Part shown: positions 35,763 through 50,329 of the stretch, piece after piece
How positions within the stretch are numbered: the stretch's first letter is position 1
Layout of the letters: each line of letters opens with the position of its first letter
Assembly: GCA_001939145.1 (NCBI GenBank)
Contig: LSRX01000824.1
Span: 193,618 to 257,617, forward strand
DNA length: 64,000 nt
Direction of reading: 5' to 3'
Source: Symbiodinium microadriaticum
Lineage: Eukaryota > Sar > Dinophyceae > Suessiales > Symbiodiniaceae
The notes under the pieces: model-generated
Told to the model about the DNA's origin: nothing
What the model saw: the letters and a program-made list of their open reading frames with translations, nothing else
Databases searched by the model: none
Translations under genes and position numbers: made by a program

Positions 35763-38700
35763 ATACATACATACATACATACATACATACATACATACAT
35801 ACATACATACATACATACATACATGCATACATACATACATACATACATACATACATACATACATACATGCATACATACATACATACATACATACATACAT
35901 ACATACATACATACATACATACATACATACATACATACATACATACATACATACATGCATACATACATACATACATACATACATACATACATACATACAT
36001 ACATACATACATACATACATACATACATACATACATACATACATCCATACATACATACATACATACATACATACATACATACATACATACATACATACAT
36101 ACATACATACATACATACATACATACATACATTCATACATACATACATACATACATACATACATACATACATACATCCATACATACATACATACATACAT
36201 ACATACATACATACATACATGCATACATACATACATACATACATACATACATACATACATACATACATACATACATACATACATACATACATACATACAT
36301 ACATACATGCATACATACATACATACATACATACATACATACATACATACATTCATACATACATACATACATACATACATACATACATACATACATACAT
36401 ACATACATACATACATACATACATACATACATACATACATGCATACATACATACATACATACATACATACATACATACATACATTCATACATACATACAT
36501 ACATACATACATACATACATACATACATCCATACATACATACATACATACATACATACATACATACATACATCCATACATACATACATACATACATACAT
36601 ACATACATACATACATGCATACATACATACATACATACATACATACATACATACATACATCCATACATACATACATACATACATACATACATACATACAT
36701 ACATACATACATACATACATACATACATACATACATACATACATACATGCATACATACATACATACATACATACATACATACATACATACATCCATACAT
36801 ACATACATACATACATACATACATACATACATACATACATACATACATACATACATACATACATACATACATACATACATTCATACATACATACATACAT
36901 ACATACATACATACATACATACATCCATACATACATACATACATACATACATACATACATACATACATACATACATACATACATACATACATACATACAT
37001 ACATACATACATCCATACATACATACATACATACATACATACATACATACATACATACATACATACATACATACATACATACATACATACATACATACAT
37101 ACATACATACATACATACATACATACATACATACATACATACATGCATACATACATACATACATACATACATACATACATACATACATGCATACATACAT
37201 ACATACATACATACATACATACATACATACATACATACATACATACATACATACATACATACATACATACATACATTCATACATACATACATACATACAT
37301 ACATACATACATACATACATTCATACATACATACATACATACATACATACATACATACATACATACATACATACATACATACATACATACATACATACAT
37401 ACATACATGCATACATACATACATACATACATACATACATACATACATACATTCATACATACATACATACATACATACATACATACATACATACATGCAT
37501 ACATACATACATACATACATACATACATACATACATACATTCATACATACATACATACATACATACATACATACATACATACATCCATACATACATACAT
37601 ACATACATACATACATACATACATACATTCATACATACATACATACATACATACATACATACATACATACATCCATACATACATACATACATACATACAT
37701 ACATACATACATACATTCATACATACATACATACATACATACATACATACATACATACATGCATACATACATACATACATACATACATACATACATACAT
37801 ACATTCATACATACATACATACATACATACATACATACATACATACATGCATACATACATACATACATACATACATACATACATACATACATGCATACAT
37901 ACATACATACATACATACATACATACATACATACATTCATACATACATACATACATACATACATACATACATACATACATACATACATACATACATACAT
38001 ACATACATACATACATACATACATGCATACATACATACATACATACATACATACATACATACATACATTCATACATACATACATACATACATACATACAT
38101 ACATACATACATTCATACATACATACATACATACATACATACATACATACATACATCCATACATACATACATACATACATACATACATACATACATACAT
38201 ACATACATACATACATACATACATACATACATACATACATACATCCATACATACATACATACATACATACATACATACATACATACATTCATACATACAT
38301 ACATACATACATACATACATACATACATACATACATACATACATACATACATACATACATACATACATACATACATTCATACATACATACATACATACAT
38401 ACATACATACATACATACATCCATACATACATACATACATACATACATACATACATACATACATGCATACATACATACATACATACATACATACATACAT
38501 ACATACATTCATACATACATACATACATACATACATACATACATACATACATACATACATACATACATACATACATACATACATACATACATACATTCAT
38601 ACATACATACATACATACATACATACATACATACATACATGCATACATACATACATACATACATACATACATACATACATACATACATACATACATACAT

Positions 38701-41700
38701 ACATACATACATACATACATACATACATTCATACATACATACATACATACATACATACATACATACATACATCCATACATACATACATACATACATACAT
38801 ACATACATACATACATGCATACATACATACATACATACATACATACATACATACATACATCCATACATACATACATACATACATACATACATACATACAT
38901 ACATCCATACATACATACATACATACATACATACATACATACATACATTCATACATACATACATACATACATACATACATACATACATACATCCATACAT
39001 ACATACATACATACATACATACATACATACATACATACATACATACATACATACATACATACATACATACATACATACATTCATACATACATACATACAT
39101 ACATACATACATACATACATACATCCATACATACATACATACATACATACATACATACATACATACATACATACATACATACATACATACATACATACAT
39201 ACATACATACATTCATACATACATACATACATACATACATACATACATACATACATGCATACATACATACATACATACATACATACATACATACATACAT
39301 CCATACATACATACATACATACATACATACATACATACATACATCCATACATACATACATACATACATACATACATACATACATACATCCATACATACAT
39401 ACATACATACATACATACATACATACATACATCCATACATACATACATACATACATACATACATACATACATACATCCATACATACATACATACATACAT
39501 ACATACATACATACATACATGCATACATACATACATACATACATACATACATACATACATACATTCATACATACATACATACATACATACATACATACAT
39601 ACATACATGCATACATACATACATACATACATACATACATACATACATACATGCATACATACATACATACATACATACATACATACATACATACATACAT
39701 ACATACATACATACATACATACATACATACATACATACATCCATACATACATACATACATACATACATACATACATACATACATGCATACATACATACAT
39801 ACATACATACATACATACATACATACATCCATACATACATACATACATACATACATACATACATACATACATTCATACATACATACATACATACATACAT
39901 ACATACATACATACATTCATACATACATACATACATACATACATACATACATACATACATACATACATACATACATACATACATACATACATACATACAT
40001 ACATTCATACATACATACATACATACATACATACATACATACATACATCCATACATACATACATACATACATACATACATACATACATACATGCATACAT
40101 ACATACATACATACATACATACATACATACATACATCCATACATACATACATACATACATACATACATACATACATACATTCATACATACATACATACAT
40201 ACATACATACATACATACATACATTCATACATACATACATACATACATACATACATACATACATACATCCATACATACATACATACATACATACATACAT
40301 ACATACATACATCCATACATACATACATACATACATACATACATACATACATACATCCATACATACATACATACATACATACATACATACATACATACAT
40401 ACATACATACATACATACATACATACATACATACATACATACATCCATACATACATACATACATACATACATACATACATACATACATGCATACATACAT
40501 ACATACATACATACATACATACATACATACATGCATACATACATACATACATACATACATACATACATACATACATACATACATACATACATACATACAT
40601 ACATACATACATACATACATCCATACATACATACATACATACATACATACATACATACATACATACATACATACATACATACATACATACATACATACAT
40701 ACATACATGCATACATACATACATACATACATACATACATACATACATACATCCATACATACATACATACATACATACATACATACATACATACATGCAT
40801 ACATACATACATACATACATACATACATACATACATACATCCATACATACATACATACATACATACATACATACATACATACATCCATACATACATACAT
40901 ACATACATACATACATACATACATACATCCATACATACATACATACATACATACATACATACATACATACATACATACATACATACATACATACATACAT
41001 ACATACATACATACATTCATACATACATACATACATACATACATACATACATACATACATCCATACATACATACATACATACATACATACATACATACAT
41101 ACATTCATACATACATACATACATACATACATACATACATACATACATGCATACATACATACATACATACATACATACATACATACATACATACATACAT
41201 ACATACATACATACATACATACATACATACATACATACATACATACATACATACATACATACATACATACATACATACATACATACATACATACATACAT
41301 ACATACATACATACATACATACATTCATACATACATACATACATACATACATACATACATACATACATCCATACATACATACATACATACATACATACAT
41401 ACATACATACATCCATACATACATACATACATACATACATACATACATACATACATACATACATACATACATACATACATACATACATACATACATACAT
41501 GCATACATACATACATACATACATACATACATACATACATACATGCATACATACATACATACATACATACATACATACATACATACATGCATACATACAT
41601 ACATACATACATACATACATACATACATACATGCATACATACATACATACATACATACATACATACATACATACATGCATACATACATACATACATACAT

Positions 41701-42643
41701 ACATACATACATACATACATGCATACATACATACATACATACATACATACATACATACATACATGCATACATACATACATACATACATACATACATACAT
41801 ACATACATGCATACATACATACATACATACATACATACATACATACATACATTCATACATACATACATACATACATACATACATACATACATACATGCAT
41901 ACATACATACATACATACATACATACATACATACATACATGCATACATACATACATACATACATACATACATACATACATACATTCATACATACATACAT
42001 ACATACATACATACATACATACATACATACATACATACATACATACATACATACATACATACATACATACATTCATACATACATACATACATACATACAT
42101 ACATACATACATACATGCATACATACATACATACATACATACATACATACATACATACATTCATACATACATACATACATACATACATACATACATACAT
42201 ACATACATACATACATACATACATACATACATACATACATACATACATACATACATACATACATACATACATACATACATACATACATACATGCATACAT
42301 ACATACATACATACATACATACATACATACATACATTCATACATACATACATACATACATACATACATACATACATACATTCATACATACATACATACAT
42401 ACATACATACATACATACATACATCCATACATACATACATACATACATACATACATACATACATACATACATACATACATACATACATACATACATACAT
42501 ACATACATACATACATACATACATACATACATACATACATACATACATACATACATTCATACATACATACATACATACATACATACATACATACATACAT
42601 CCATACATACATACATACATACATACATACATACATACATACA

Positions 42644-42645
<2 letters not shown>
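35763..42645. repeat. ACAT array with one variable base every 44 nt
   Basis: About 6.9 kb of (ACAT)n. Reading base by base, every non-ACAT base lies at 35825 + 44k for k = 0 to 154, where the first base of one tetramer in eleven is A, C, G or T. Counts over the 155 phase positions are A 34, C 41, G 42 and T 38, and I saw no substitution or indel at any other position. The first twenty states are GGAGACATCGAGTAGTCCGC. Eight G units in a row occur at 41501-41809. The translations (TYIH and CMYV repeats in all frames) are by-products and not proteins. A single n at 35762, out of phase with the 44-nt register, marks the left edge. Whether this is real DNA or a gap-filling artefact cannot be settled from sequence alone. 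Confidence 0.9.
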
Positions 42646-42704
<59 letters not shown>

Positions 42705-42741
42705 GCTACTGCTACTGCTACTGCTACTGCTACTGCTACTG

Positions 42742-42791
<50 letters not shown>
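42643..42791. repeat. ACT trinucleotide array with GCT block
   Basis: A (TAC/ACT)n run has a central block in which every second triplet is TGC (about 42703-42745). It joins the ACAT array without spacer at one end and an N gap at the other. Confidence 0.9.
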
Positions 42792-43078
42792 NNNNNNNNN
42801 NNNNNNNNNNNNNNNNNNNNNNNNNNNNNNNNNNNNNNNNNNNNNNNNNNNNNNNNNNNNNNNNNNNNNNNNNNNNNNNNNNNNNNNNNNNNNNNNNNNN
42901 NNNNNNNNNNNNNNNNNNNNNNNNNNNNNNNNNNNNNNNNNNNNNNNNNNNNNNNNNNNNNNNNNNNNNNNNNNNNNNNNNNNNNNNNNNNNNNNNNNNN
43001 NNNNNNNNNNNNNNNNNNNNNNNNNNNNNNNNNNNNNNNNNNNNNNNNNNNNNNNNNNNNNNNNNNNNNNNNNNNNNN
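42792..43078. other. Assembly gap (287 N)
   Basis: An unbroken run of n. It interrupts the trinucleotide array, so true array length is unknown. Confidence 0.99.
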
Positions 43079-45860
43079 CTCACCACCCCCCACCCCCCAA
43101 CCAACACCCTGCAAACAGATAAAGACAAGCAAGACTCGCCGGTCAATTGGTAGGCGCTAGCTTAAACAAGGACCGAGCCATCATCAAGGAGTTGAAGAGA
43201 ACTGTCTTGTAGCTCATGATCCAGACCTTGGTGGCCGTGCATATTCGTGGCACGCAAACCCTTCCATTGCGCAGTCTCAGACTTCGACACCTTGATAAAG
43301 ACCAAGCCATCCGCTTTGTCCTACTATCTGGGCCTTGGTAGGACATCGCTTCATGCCACACTCGAAACAATTAGAGATAAGGAACCCGCGAGCATCCCCC
43401 ACAAGCCCAAGTGATTTCCACCCGTTGTCTGAATGACGGCCTGCGTGTGCGAGGTATTTGTCCGCTGTGCCATCTTAGCAGCAACTCACGACCTTCGCCC
43501 GGATCAGTGGGTAGGTCAGAAGTGTGGCCACAGCTTTCGACACTCCAGAAATCCAAAACCTGGCAAGAAGACTCATTCAACCAACAGCCAGCAGAAGCCT
43601 GTCGGGACAACGAGGCCCGCGACACATGTCTGTTGAGCTCAAGTGGGAGGAAGTCCCGTGACCTCGCAAAACCTGAAAAGCATGAGGCGGGTTCTAAATT
43701 GCCTTGGCATGTCGCTTTGATTTGGCCTTGATGAGATCCGAAAGCTTCCCGACCTCAGCGACTGAAAGGTACCAGGTCGCCAGTTGCGGCCTCTTCAAAT
43801 CTGCGAGCTGCTGGCCAAGGTAAACATCAGAGCAGGGTTCAGAGAGAGTAAAAGTGCGACGGGAAGCCTGAACGTGCCAAAACAAGACGTAGCCTGTTGC
43901 TCGCAACTTTGGAAAAGCCCACCGCACCCTCGCCAAAGCTCCTGGACTCCGCCGGTACCTAGCACAATCTTGCGTATTCGCGTCCGGTCAAAGACCCCCC
44001 CCCATCCGGGGCTTCGCGTGTTGGTGTTTCAGTGGTGGCCAGCAGGAAACTACTCGGTCCGACACGTTCGTTACCCTAAGGAATCACGACAGGAAACTCG
44101 CACACTCGGACAGTTCCACCTTTTTCTTCCGCTCCGCGAAAGTCCGGAGGTCTGTGAAAACAGGACGCTCGGAAAAGCAAACCGGAGTCCGCAGCTTTCC
44201 GCGGCAGTCGAACCCAAAACAAGGTCGAGGCGAGCCCGTATGGAGCCGCTGAAGGCGGCGAACGAGGGAGACATTGTCAACTTGGATCGGTGGGATAGCT
44301 GACACCGGTCTACCGAGAAGCACTGAGCAGCTTTGGTTTTACGAAGGCAAAGAGATCGGACCCACGAATCACAGCATCTGCAGCATGCTTGGAGATGCCG
44401 GGAACATGCTCAACGTGGACGACATGCGGTACGGTAGCGGTCGTGAAAGACAAACAATGACCAAAGAACTTCAGAGAGACCCGCCATCGTGATGCCCTTC
44501 CAGGCGGAAGATGCAGCGGCAGGGAATGTGGCCTATGTGGCCTTCTGTAGCAGGTCATGCAAAACAGGCAGGACAACTCCTGGCAGCCACGGGCAGAAGT
44601 ACACAGAGCTATGCACAGGTAAGCCTCTGCTGTAGAAGGAACTGACCCTCATCGTCAACACGGACGAGGCCACCAAGACTGAAAGAGGTGGCAACCGCAC
44701 ATGCATTTGCAAATGCACCGCGATGGAACAATATAGGTTGAGCACTTCCCAAGAAGACGCGAGGAACATGTCTGCACCCAAAATATCGAGATCCTGGAAA
44801 GATGTGCCAAGTGATACCGTCACCGCTCTGGTTTATGATCGTTGCAAACTTAGGGAGGGGTCTTGGTTATAATGAACAGCATGTGCGTGATGTGGATATC
44901 GAAACTTTGGTTCCACGCCCAAAGGACCTCGGGCGAAACACTTCTTAAAAACATCTACGTGTAAGCCTGGTCGAGACAAGCAGACGTTGCCACAAGATGA
45001 ATCCGATTCTCAGAGTGCAACCGAGATGGACAAATCATCCACCTACCGTGGGCCAGTAGACACGACCACATCAAGTTTACCAACTGTGGTGTGGGTGCAT
45101 TTTGCCGGAGCTCGGAATCACCGCCACGCACTTCGGCGGACTCGCAGCGCCGCCAAGGAAGAGGACCAGCATCCGGGCAGCAGGTGGGAACATAACGGGG
45201 GCAGGCCGCAATGGGTTCGACCATGCCAAGCGGAACCCCAACTTTTAGAATTTCGAGAGTCCGGATCGGATGCGGCCATAGAGCCAATGCCACAGATTGA
45301 GACGGAAAGGCTGACAGGGTGTGTCGGATAGAAGCTCCTCCTACGTGCTGTCGCACCCAACATGAAAGAAAATGTTGAGGTTCCTGCACCCCTTCCTCCT
45401 CCCCCCCTCCTCGTCCTCCACCCTCCTCCACCTGCTCCACCTCCTCCACCTCTACCTGATCTTGGTTGACTTCTTGTTCTTCTCCTGCCTGTTGGTGAGA
45501 TGTTCCCGGGTCTCAATCGGCTGCCATCAGATGGCAGCTGGACTTCCGCTGCTTCACCCTCGCTCTCGATCCGGCGAGGATGGGGCGCCTTACCACCCTC
45601 ATCTGCTCTATGGTCCTCTCGTGTTATGTTCGCGATCTCGAGCGGGCCAGAGGCAAACTGTTTTGGCTTTCCTGCTTGTTCCGACTGTTTTGCCAGTCCT
45701 TGGCTCCGCTCTACGTTGACCTACATCCGGTCTTACACTGTCTTACAGCAGTTGCTGCTGATGTTTGGGACCGCCTTTGTCACGAAATCAATGGGCATGG
45801 CTGCCTTTCTGCCCGGCCTCCGACCCAAAACCTGCAAAGAAGCCTTAAAAGGAGAGGCTG
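43079..45860. other. No recognisable gene; polypurine/polypyrimidine tract
   Basis: Short frames on both strands have no firm family match. A minus-strand segment at about 45050-45260 (LEILKVGVPLGMVEPI) is vaguely like dinoflagellate retroelement protein but is too short and broken to assign. A CTCC/CCACCTCC pyrimidine tract at about 45385-45460 encodes only low-complexity Glu/Gly or Leu/Ser stretches. Confidence 0.4.
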
Positions 45861-45869
45861 AAACCCTAA

Positions 45870-46145
45870 ACCACAGGAATGGTTGGGAAACCCAAAACCC
45901 TAAAAGGAGATGTTGGTTGACCCAAAGCCTGCAAAGAAGCTGCGGAATGGTTGAGAAACCCCAAACCCTAAAAAGGAGATGTTGGCTGACCGTAAGCCTG
46001 CAAAGAAGCTGCTGTTCACAAACCCCAGAGCATGAAGAGGAGATGCGGCAAATTTGAACAAAAGGAATGGCTGGGAAACCCCAAACCAAACCCGAGAAGA
46101 CTCCCGAGAAGGAGATGTTGGTTGACCCATATTCTGCAAAGAAGC
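45870..46145. repeat. Tandem repeat with CCCTAAAAGGAGATGTTGG core
   Basis: Three to four imperfect units share GGTTG(G/A)GAAACCC, AAACCCTAAAAGGAG, ATGTTGGTTGACC and CCTGCAAAGAAGCTG. The first two units are about 68 nt long; the third is longer and diverged (about 46018-46145). The CCCTAAA word is telomere-like but part of a longer unit. Confidence 0.7.
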
Positions 46146-46164
46146 TGCTCGGCAAAATTTCCTG

Positions 46165-46393
46165 CTGCCGCAGCTGCTGCTGCTGCTGTTATCGTTGTTG
46201 CTGCTGATGCTGCTGGTGTTGTTGTTGGCGGTGGTGCGCCTGATGCTGTCAAGCTGTAGTTGTTGTAGGTGTTGTAGTTGTTGTAGTTTTGTAGTAGTTG
46301 TAGTTGTTGTAGTTGTAGTTGTTGTAGTTGTTGTAGTTGTTGTAGTTGTAGTTGTTGCTGTTGTTGCTGTTGTTGCTGTTGTTGCTGTTGTTG
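46165..46393. repeat. CTG/TTG and GTTGTA/GTTGCT microsatellites
   Basis: Runs of CTG and TTG triplets (about 46165-46220) are followed by GTTGTA hexamers and then GTTGCT hexamers, up to a single n at 46394. Confidence 0.85.
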
Positions 46394-46394
46394 N

Positions 46395-47025
46395 TGGTGG
46401 TAGTGGTGGTAGTGGTGGTAGTGGTGGTAGTGGTGGTAGTGGTGGTAGTGGTGGTAGTGGTGGTAGTGGTGGTAGTGGTGGTAGTGGTGGTAGTGGTGGT
46501 AGTGGTGGTAGTGGTGGTAGTGGTGGTAGTGGTGGTAGTGGTGGTAGTGGTGGTAGTGGTGGTAGTGGTGGTAGTGGTGGTAGTGGTGGTAGTGGTGGTA
46601 GTGGTGGTAGTGGTGGTAGTGGTGGTAGTGGTGGTAGTGGTGGTAGTGGTGGTAGTGGTGGTAGTGGTGGTAGTGGTGGTAGTGGTGGTAGTGGTGGTAG
46701 TGGTGGTAGTGGTGGTAGTGGTGGTAGTGGTGGTAGTGGTGGTAGTGGTGGTAGTGGTGGTAGTGGTGGTAGTGGTGGTAGTGGTGGTAGTGGTGGTAGT
46801 GGTGGTAGTGGTGGTAGTGGTGGTAGTGGTGGTAGTGGTGGTAGTGGTGGTAGTGGTGGTAGTGGTGGTAGTGGTGGTAGTGGTGGTAGTGGTGGTAGTG
46901 GTGGTAGTGGTGGTAGTGGTGGTAGTGGTGGTAGTGGTGGTGGCGGTGGTGGTGGTGGCGGTGGCGGTGGTGGTGGTAGTGGTGGTAGTGGTGGTAGTGG
47001 TGGTAGTGGTGGCGGTGGCGGTGGT
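46395..47025. repeat. (GGTGGTAGT)n array, potential G-quadruplex DNA
   Basis: An essentially perfect 9-nt repeat runs for about 540 nt (to about 46940), followed by variant GGTGGCGGT units. It starts immediately after the single n at 46394. GG pairs every 3 nt give many possible two-tier G-quadruplexes. The GGS, Val-only and Pro/Leu translations are by-products. Confidence 0.9.
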
Positions 47026-50000
47026 GCCGCGGGCTGCGTGGCCACGGGCCGTGCATAGACAATATGGTATTGTGGGCTGAGCTGATTGATCATGCTGGGG
47101 GATGCTCATCCCCTGCAATTCGGAGCTCTCGTCTCCGACCCTTGAGAAGCAAGGCTCTCAGCTTCTCCCGTCTCCGACATCCGGCCAGGCTAGCCCGGCC
47201 GAAGTAGCCGAAGAGGTTAAGCGGACACCGATCTTGCCCCGAATGTCCCTGCCGGCGCCCCGCCATTTCCTCATGCAACCTGTGACCTAGCTGGGTCGAC
47301 CAGGCTTCCCGCTCCCCCTGACTCTCGCCTTGACGAACTGGTAGGAACAACAGAGCTCGGAGTAGACAACCGAGAAGGTTCCGGAGTGCGGAGCTCGGAG
47401 CTACGAAGATGTACGACCTAGATCCCAGAGCAGGCCCAGACGCGACCAACCCAGCAGCTCTTGCTGGTCAGTTCCTACGCTCATGCACGTGAGCGTTCAA
47501 CTGCAAACTAGCCAGCCGATTGCGAATAGCCTGCTTCCACAGATGCAGAAGGTCAAGCAAGCCCCCGAGAAGCGTCCCCGCAAGATGCCAAGGAGCAGCC
47601 TGTCCAAAAATCCCAGCCCTCTCTATCGAACGGTAGAGTCGGATGAGGGGGAATCTCGCACACCGTAGGACTTCTGAGAGCTTCGCTGAAAAGGGTAGCA
47701 ACCAAGGAACTGAAGGTTCCTGCTCCCGCTACTAAGGCTAATGTACGACCTTCCATTCGAACCGAAAAGTTTGAAACAAATACATTCGGACGATCTGCAT
47801 GACACGGCATGCACAGCACTGACAAGCTACCAACACACTTACACAAATCGCGATCACTCTGAGCGCTTGAAGCCTTCCTTCCTTCCTCCCTTCCTTCCGC
47901 TGGGTTCAGGTCAGACTAGCTGACCCGCGCCAAGGCGCCCCCCCTCTCTGCTTCCTGTGGTTTGGGAAAGGTCTTTGGGGTCCATGGGCTGTTGTAGGTT
48001 TTTTTCTTGACACCTCTTTTCCTCCCTCGCGGTTGCTCTGTTGTAGGTTTTCGGTTTTCGGTTTTAGGGTTTAGGGTTAGCCTCTCTCTCTCTCTCTCTC
48101 GCTGTCGTGACACTCTCACAATTTGATTCCTCTTGACCGTTAGAGGCTTTGGTGTGCGCACGAGCCAGCCGGAGGAAGGTGCTGAAGAAGCCTCTGGATG
48201 CTGGATCTGCCTCGGCTTTAATTCTGCACATGCGACAGCACTCGGGCAGTACTGCGAACATGTGCGAACTATGAACCTGATTAACATTGGCAACGACATC
48301 AAACGGCGTCGTGAGGATGCGGTTGAACCTGACATCAACAGACCGCAGCAATTTGCCAAGTTGCAAGACAGATGACCTGCAAACCCTCCACTCCTGTACA
48401 TTAATGGATCTCCAGGCAGCTGTTGTGCCAGCATGTTGACGACCAGCGCGGCAATTGTTCCTAACCTGCGTGCATATGGCAAATTGGTGCACTACAGCGA
48501 GTTCATTTTCTACATCTCTCGATCTCTCGGGTCCGCGCTTTTGGCAGCCCGGTTCGTGCACTTGAAGCTGGCGCAGACTGAGCTGGACGAAGACCGTTTG
48601 CCAGACAAAGAATCCAACCTTCTGCTCTGCAGCAAATCTTCACTGCAACTTTCTTTGAAGGACGCTGTCGAAGGCGCAGAAGTGCTAGGCAGTCTTTGGA
48701 GACTCGCCCATAAGCCCGGCACATTGGAGGTAATGGTCTGAATCAAGCGCCTGCAGGCTGTGCCAGATCTCACAAAAACACAGAAAAACGAGCTGTGGCG
48801 CACCCTAGCAGGCCCTTGTAGAGTCCACCCAGACCCTGCTTTTCAAGCAAGCGCTTCCTTAGCCCGTCGTCGGTCCAGCGGGGTTCTGTCTGGGAGTCTG
48901 GAGCTCACGGGGAGCGGAAGCGTCACTCAGACCCCGACGCGACCAGAGCAGCCTCGATCGCAGGAGCAGCGAGGGAGCGGCAGAAATGCGGTTGCGGACT
49001 TGTTCCAAGGCCGCTCGCCGATCCTCCGTAGACTTGCTGCTGCAGCTTCAGCGTGTCGATCCTCAGCGCGGGGGCCGCTCGACTCTTCGCTCTCTGCTCT
49101 GCGCTCTCTGCTCTGGGAGATTCTGGCGGGAAAAGGATGGCTTCAGCTCCAACCGAGCCTCGGCAGCAGTGGTAAAAAAATAGCAGTAGACAACGACAGA
49201 GATCTGTCCGACCGGCCGACCAGCCCTCTTCTTTAGCCAAGGCTTCCACTGACAAGTCCGGAGCGGACCTGTGATGCTCGGGTTGACAGCAGGTGCCCGA
49301 ATACCGTCAAATCACCGTCCGAGAGCCGTGCTTCTTGCCAGACCTTCGAAAGAAACTCTCACGCAGTACATTGAAAAGAAACTCCTCGGGCACTGCACTA
49401 TTGCTACTTCCGAGCCAGCGTCGGGCCTTCTCCCACACTGACACAGATTCCATTGCACCTAATTAACGGCTTTCCTGTGCACGAGAGGTCCTCGCTTCTA
49501 ACCGCTTCTATGTCTAAGCCTAAGCTGAAGCTGCTCCAGGCAGTGAGAAAACCGTTTGCGCTCTGCGGACAGCGGTGGTCCCACTTGTTTGCACTCAATG
49601 TCCCACGTGTCCAACGACCTCGAGCTGAGCAGCGTAGAGTCAAAGAAGCAGCAAATCAGGCTGGGCTGGGCTCGAACGTTCCAGCTTTTCCAGCTTCCAA
49701 GGCAAAGCCGCGCTTCTGCAGTCTGCACTTTGGCAGCGCATGTTCACAGGTCTGGCTGACGCTGACTTTGGCCCAGCAGCCTGTGTCCTTCAGGCAGCAC
49801 AGGATGCCTGCATCTGCTACTAGTACCGCCAGGGTTCAGCATCGACGAACTGTGGTCCTAGTGTTGATGTGTGCGGGGAGAGATAGATGCGAGACCTCAT
49901 GTGAACAGGAACTTGGCCGCCACATGGACACGACAGGCTTGGCTATTGATGTCTGAGCAACCGACAAAGCTTCCCGAACCTGCTTTATCAGATCGAATTT

Positions 50001-50300
50001 GTGAATCTGTGTCGAAGACCATGGGAAAGAGGGGAGGGAGAACGAGACAAACAAGACAGACAGAGAATAAAAGCTTCGTCATTCGTTCATACAGAAAGTC
50101 CGATAAGGGCTCGCAGGGAGGAGAGATGGGCCTGCTCCTCTATGTCCGCTGTGCGCCTCTTGGCTGTGAGCTCCTGGCACGAGAGAAGCAAACTTCGTGC
50201 ACCAGAAAACTGAGCGCTTGGCTCAGCCAAGATGGACTGACGTCCCAAGTACACAAAAGCGTAAGTTGAGGGCTTTGTCAAGGACTGCTCACCTGGCCTC
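47026..50300. other. No recognised gene; short telomere-like and CT runs
   Basis: Protein-like short frames occur (plus strand about 48500-48740 with LLAARFVHLKLAQTELDEDR and LKDAVEGAEVLGSLWRLAHK), but no family or splice structure is evident. A TTTAGGGTTTAGGGTTAG tract at about 48062-48079 is followed by a TC run at about 48084-48102. The remainder is featureless. Confidence 0.4.
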
Positions 50301-50329
50301 ACCCAACCCAAGCTGACCTTGACCTAACC

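Noticed and set aside
35763..42645. CRISPR-like regular spacing (44-nt period)
   Set aside because: There are no distinct spacers; only one base per period varies and the rest is a tetranucleotide repeat in a eukaryotic context.
35105..43160. Open frames of over 2000 codons on both strands through the ACAT array
   Set aside because: They are translations of a tetranucleotide repeat (TYIH, CMYV), open in several frames at once and running into N; no protein evidence.
45900..47118. Long Pro-Leu, poly-Thr, GGS and poly-Val frames
   Set aside because: By-products of the GGTGGTAGT and GTTGTA arrays.
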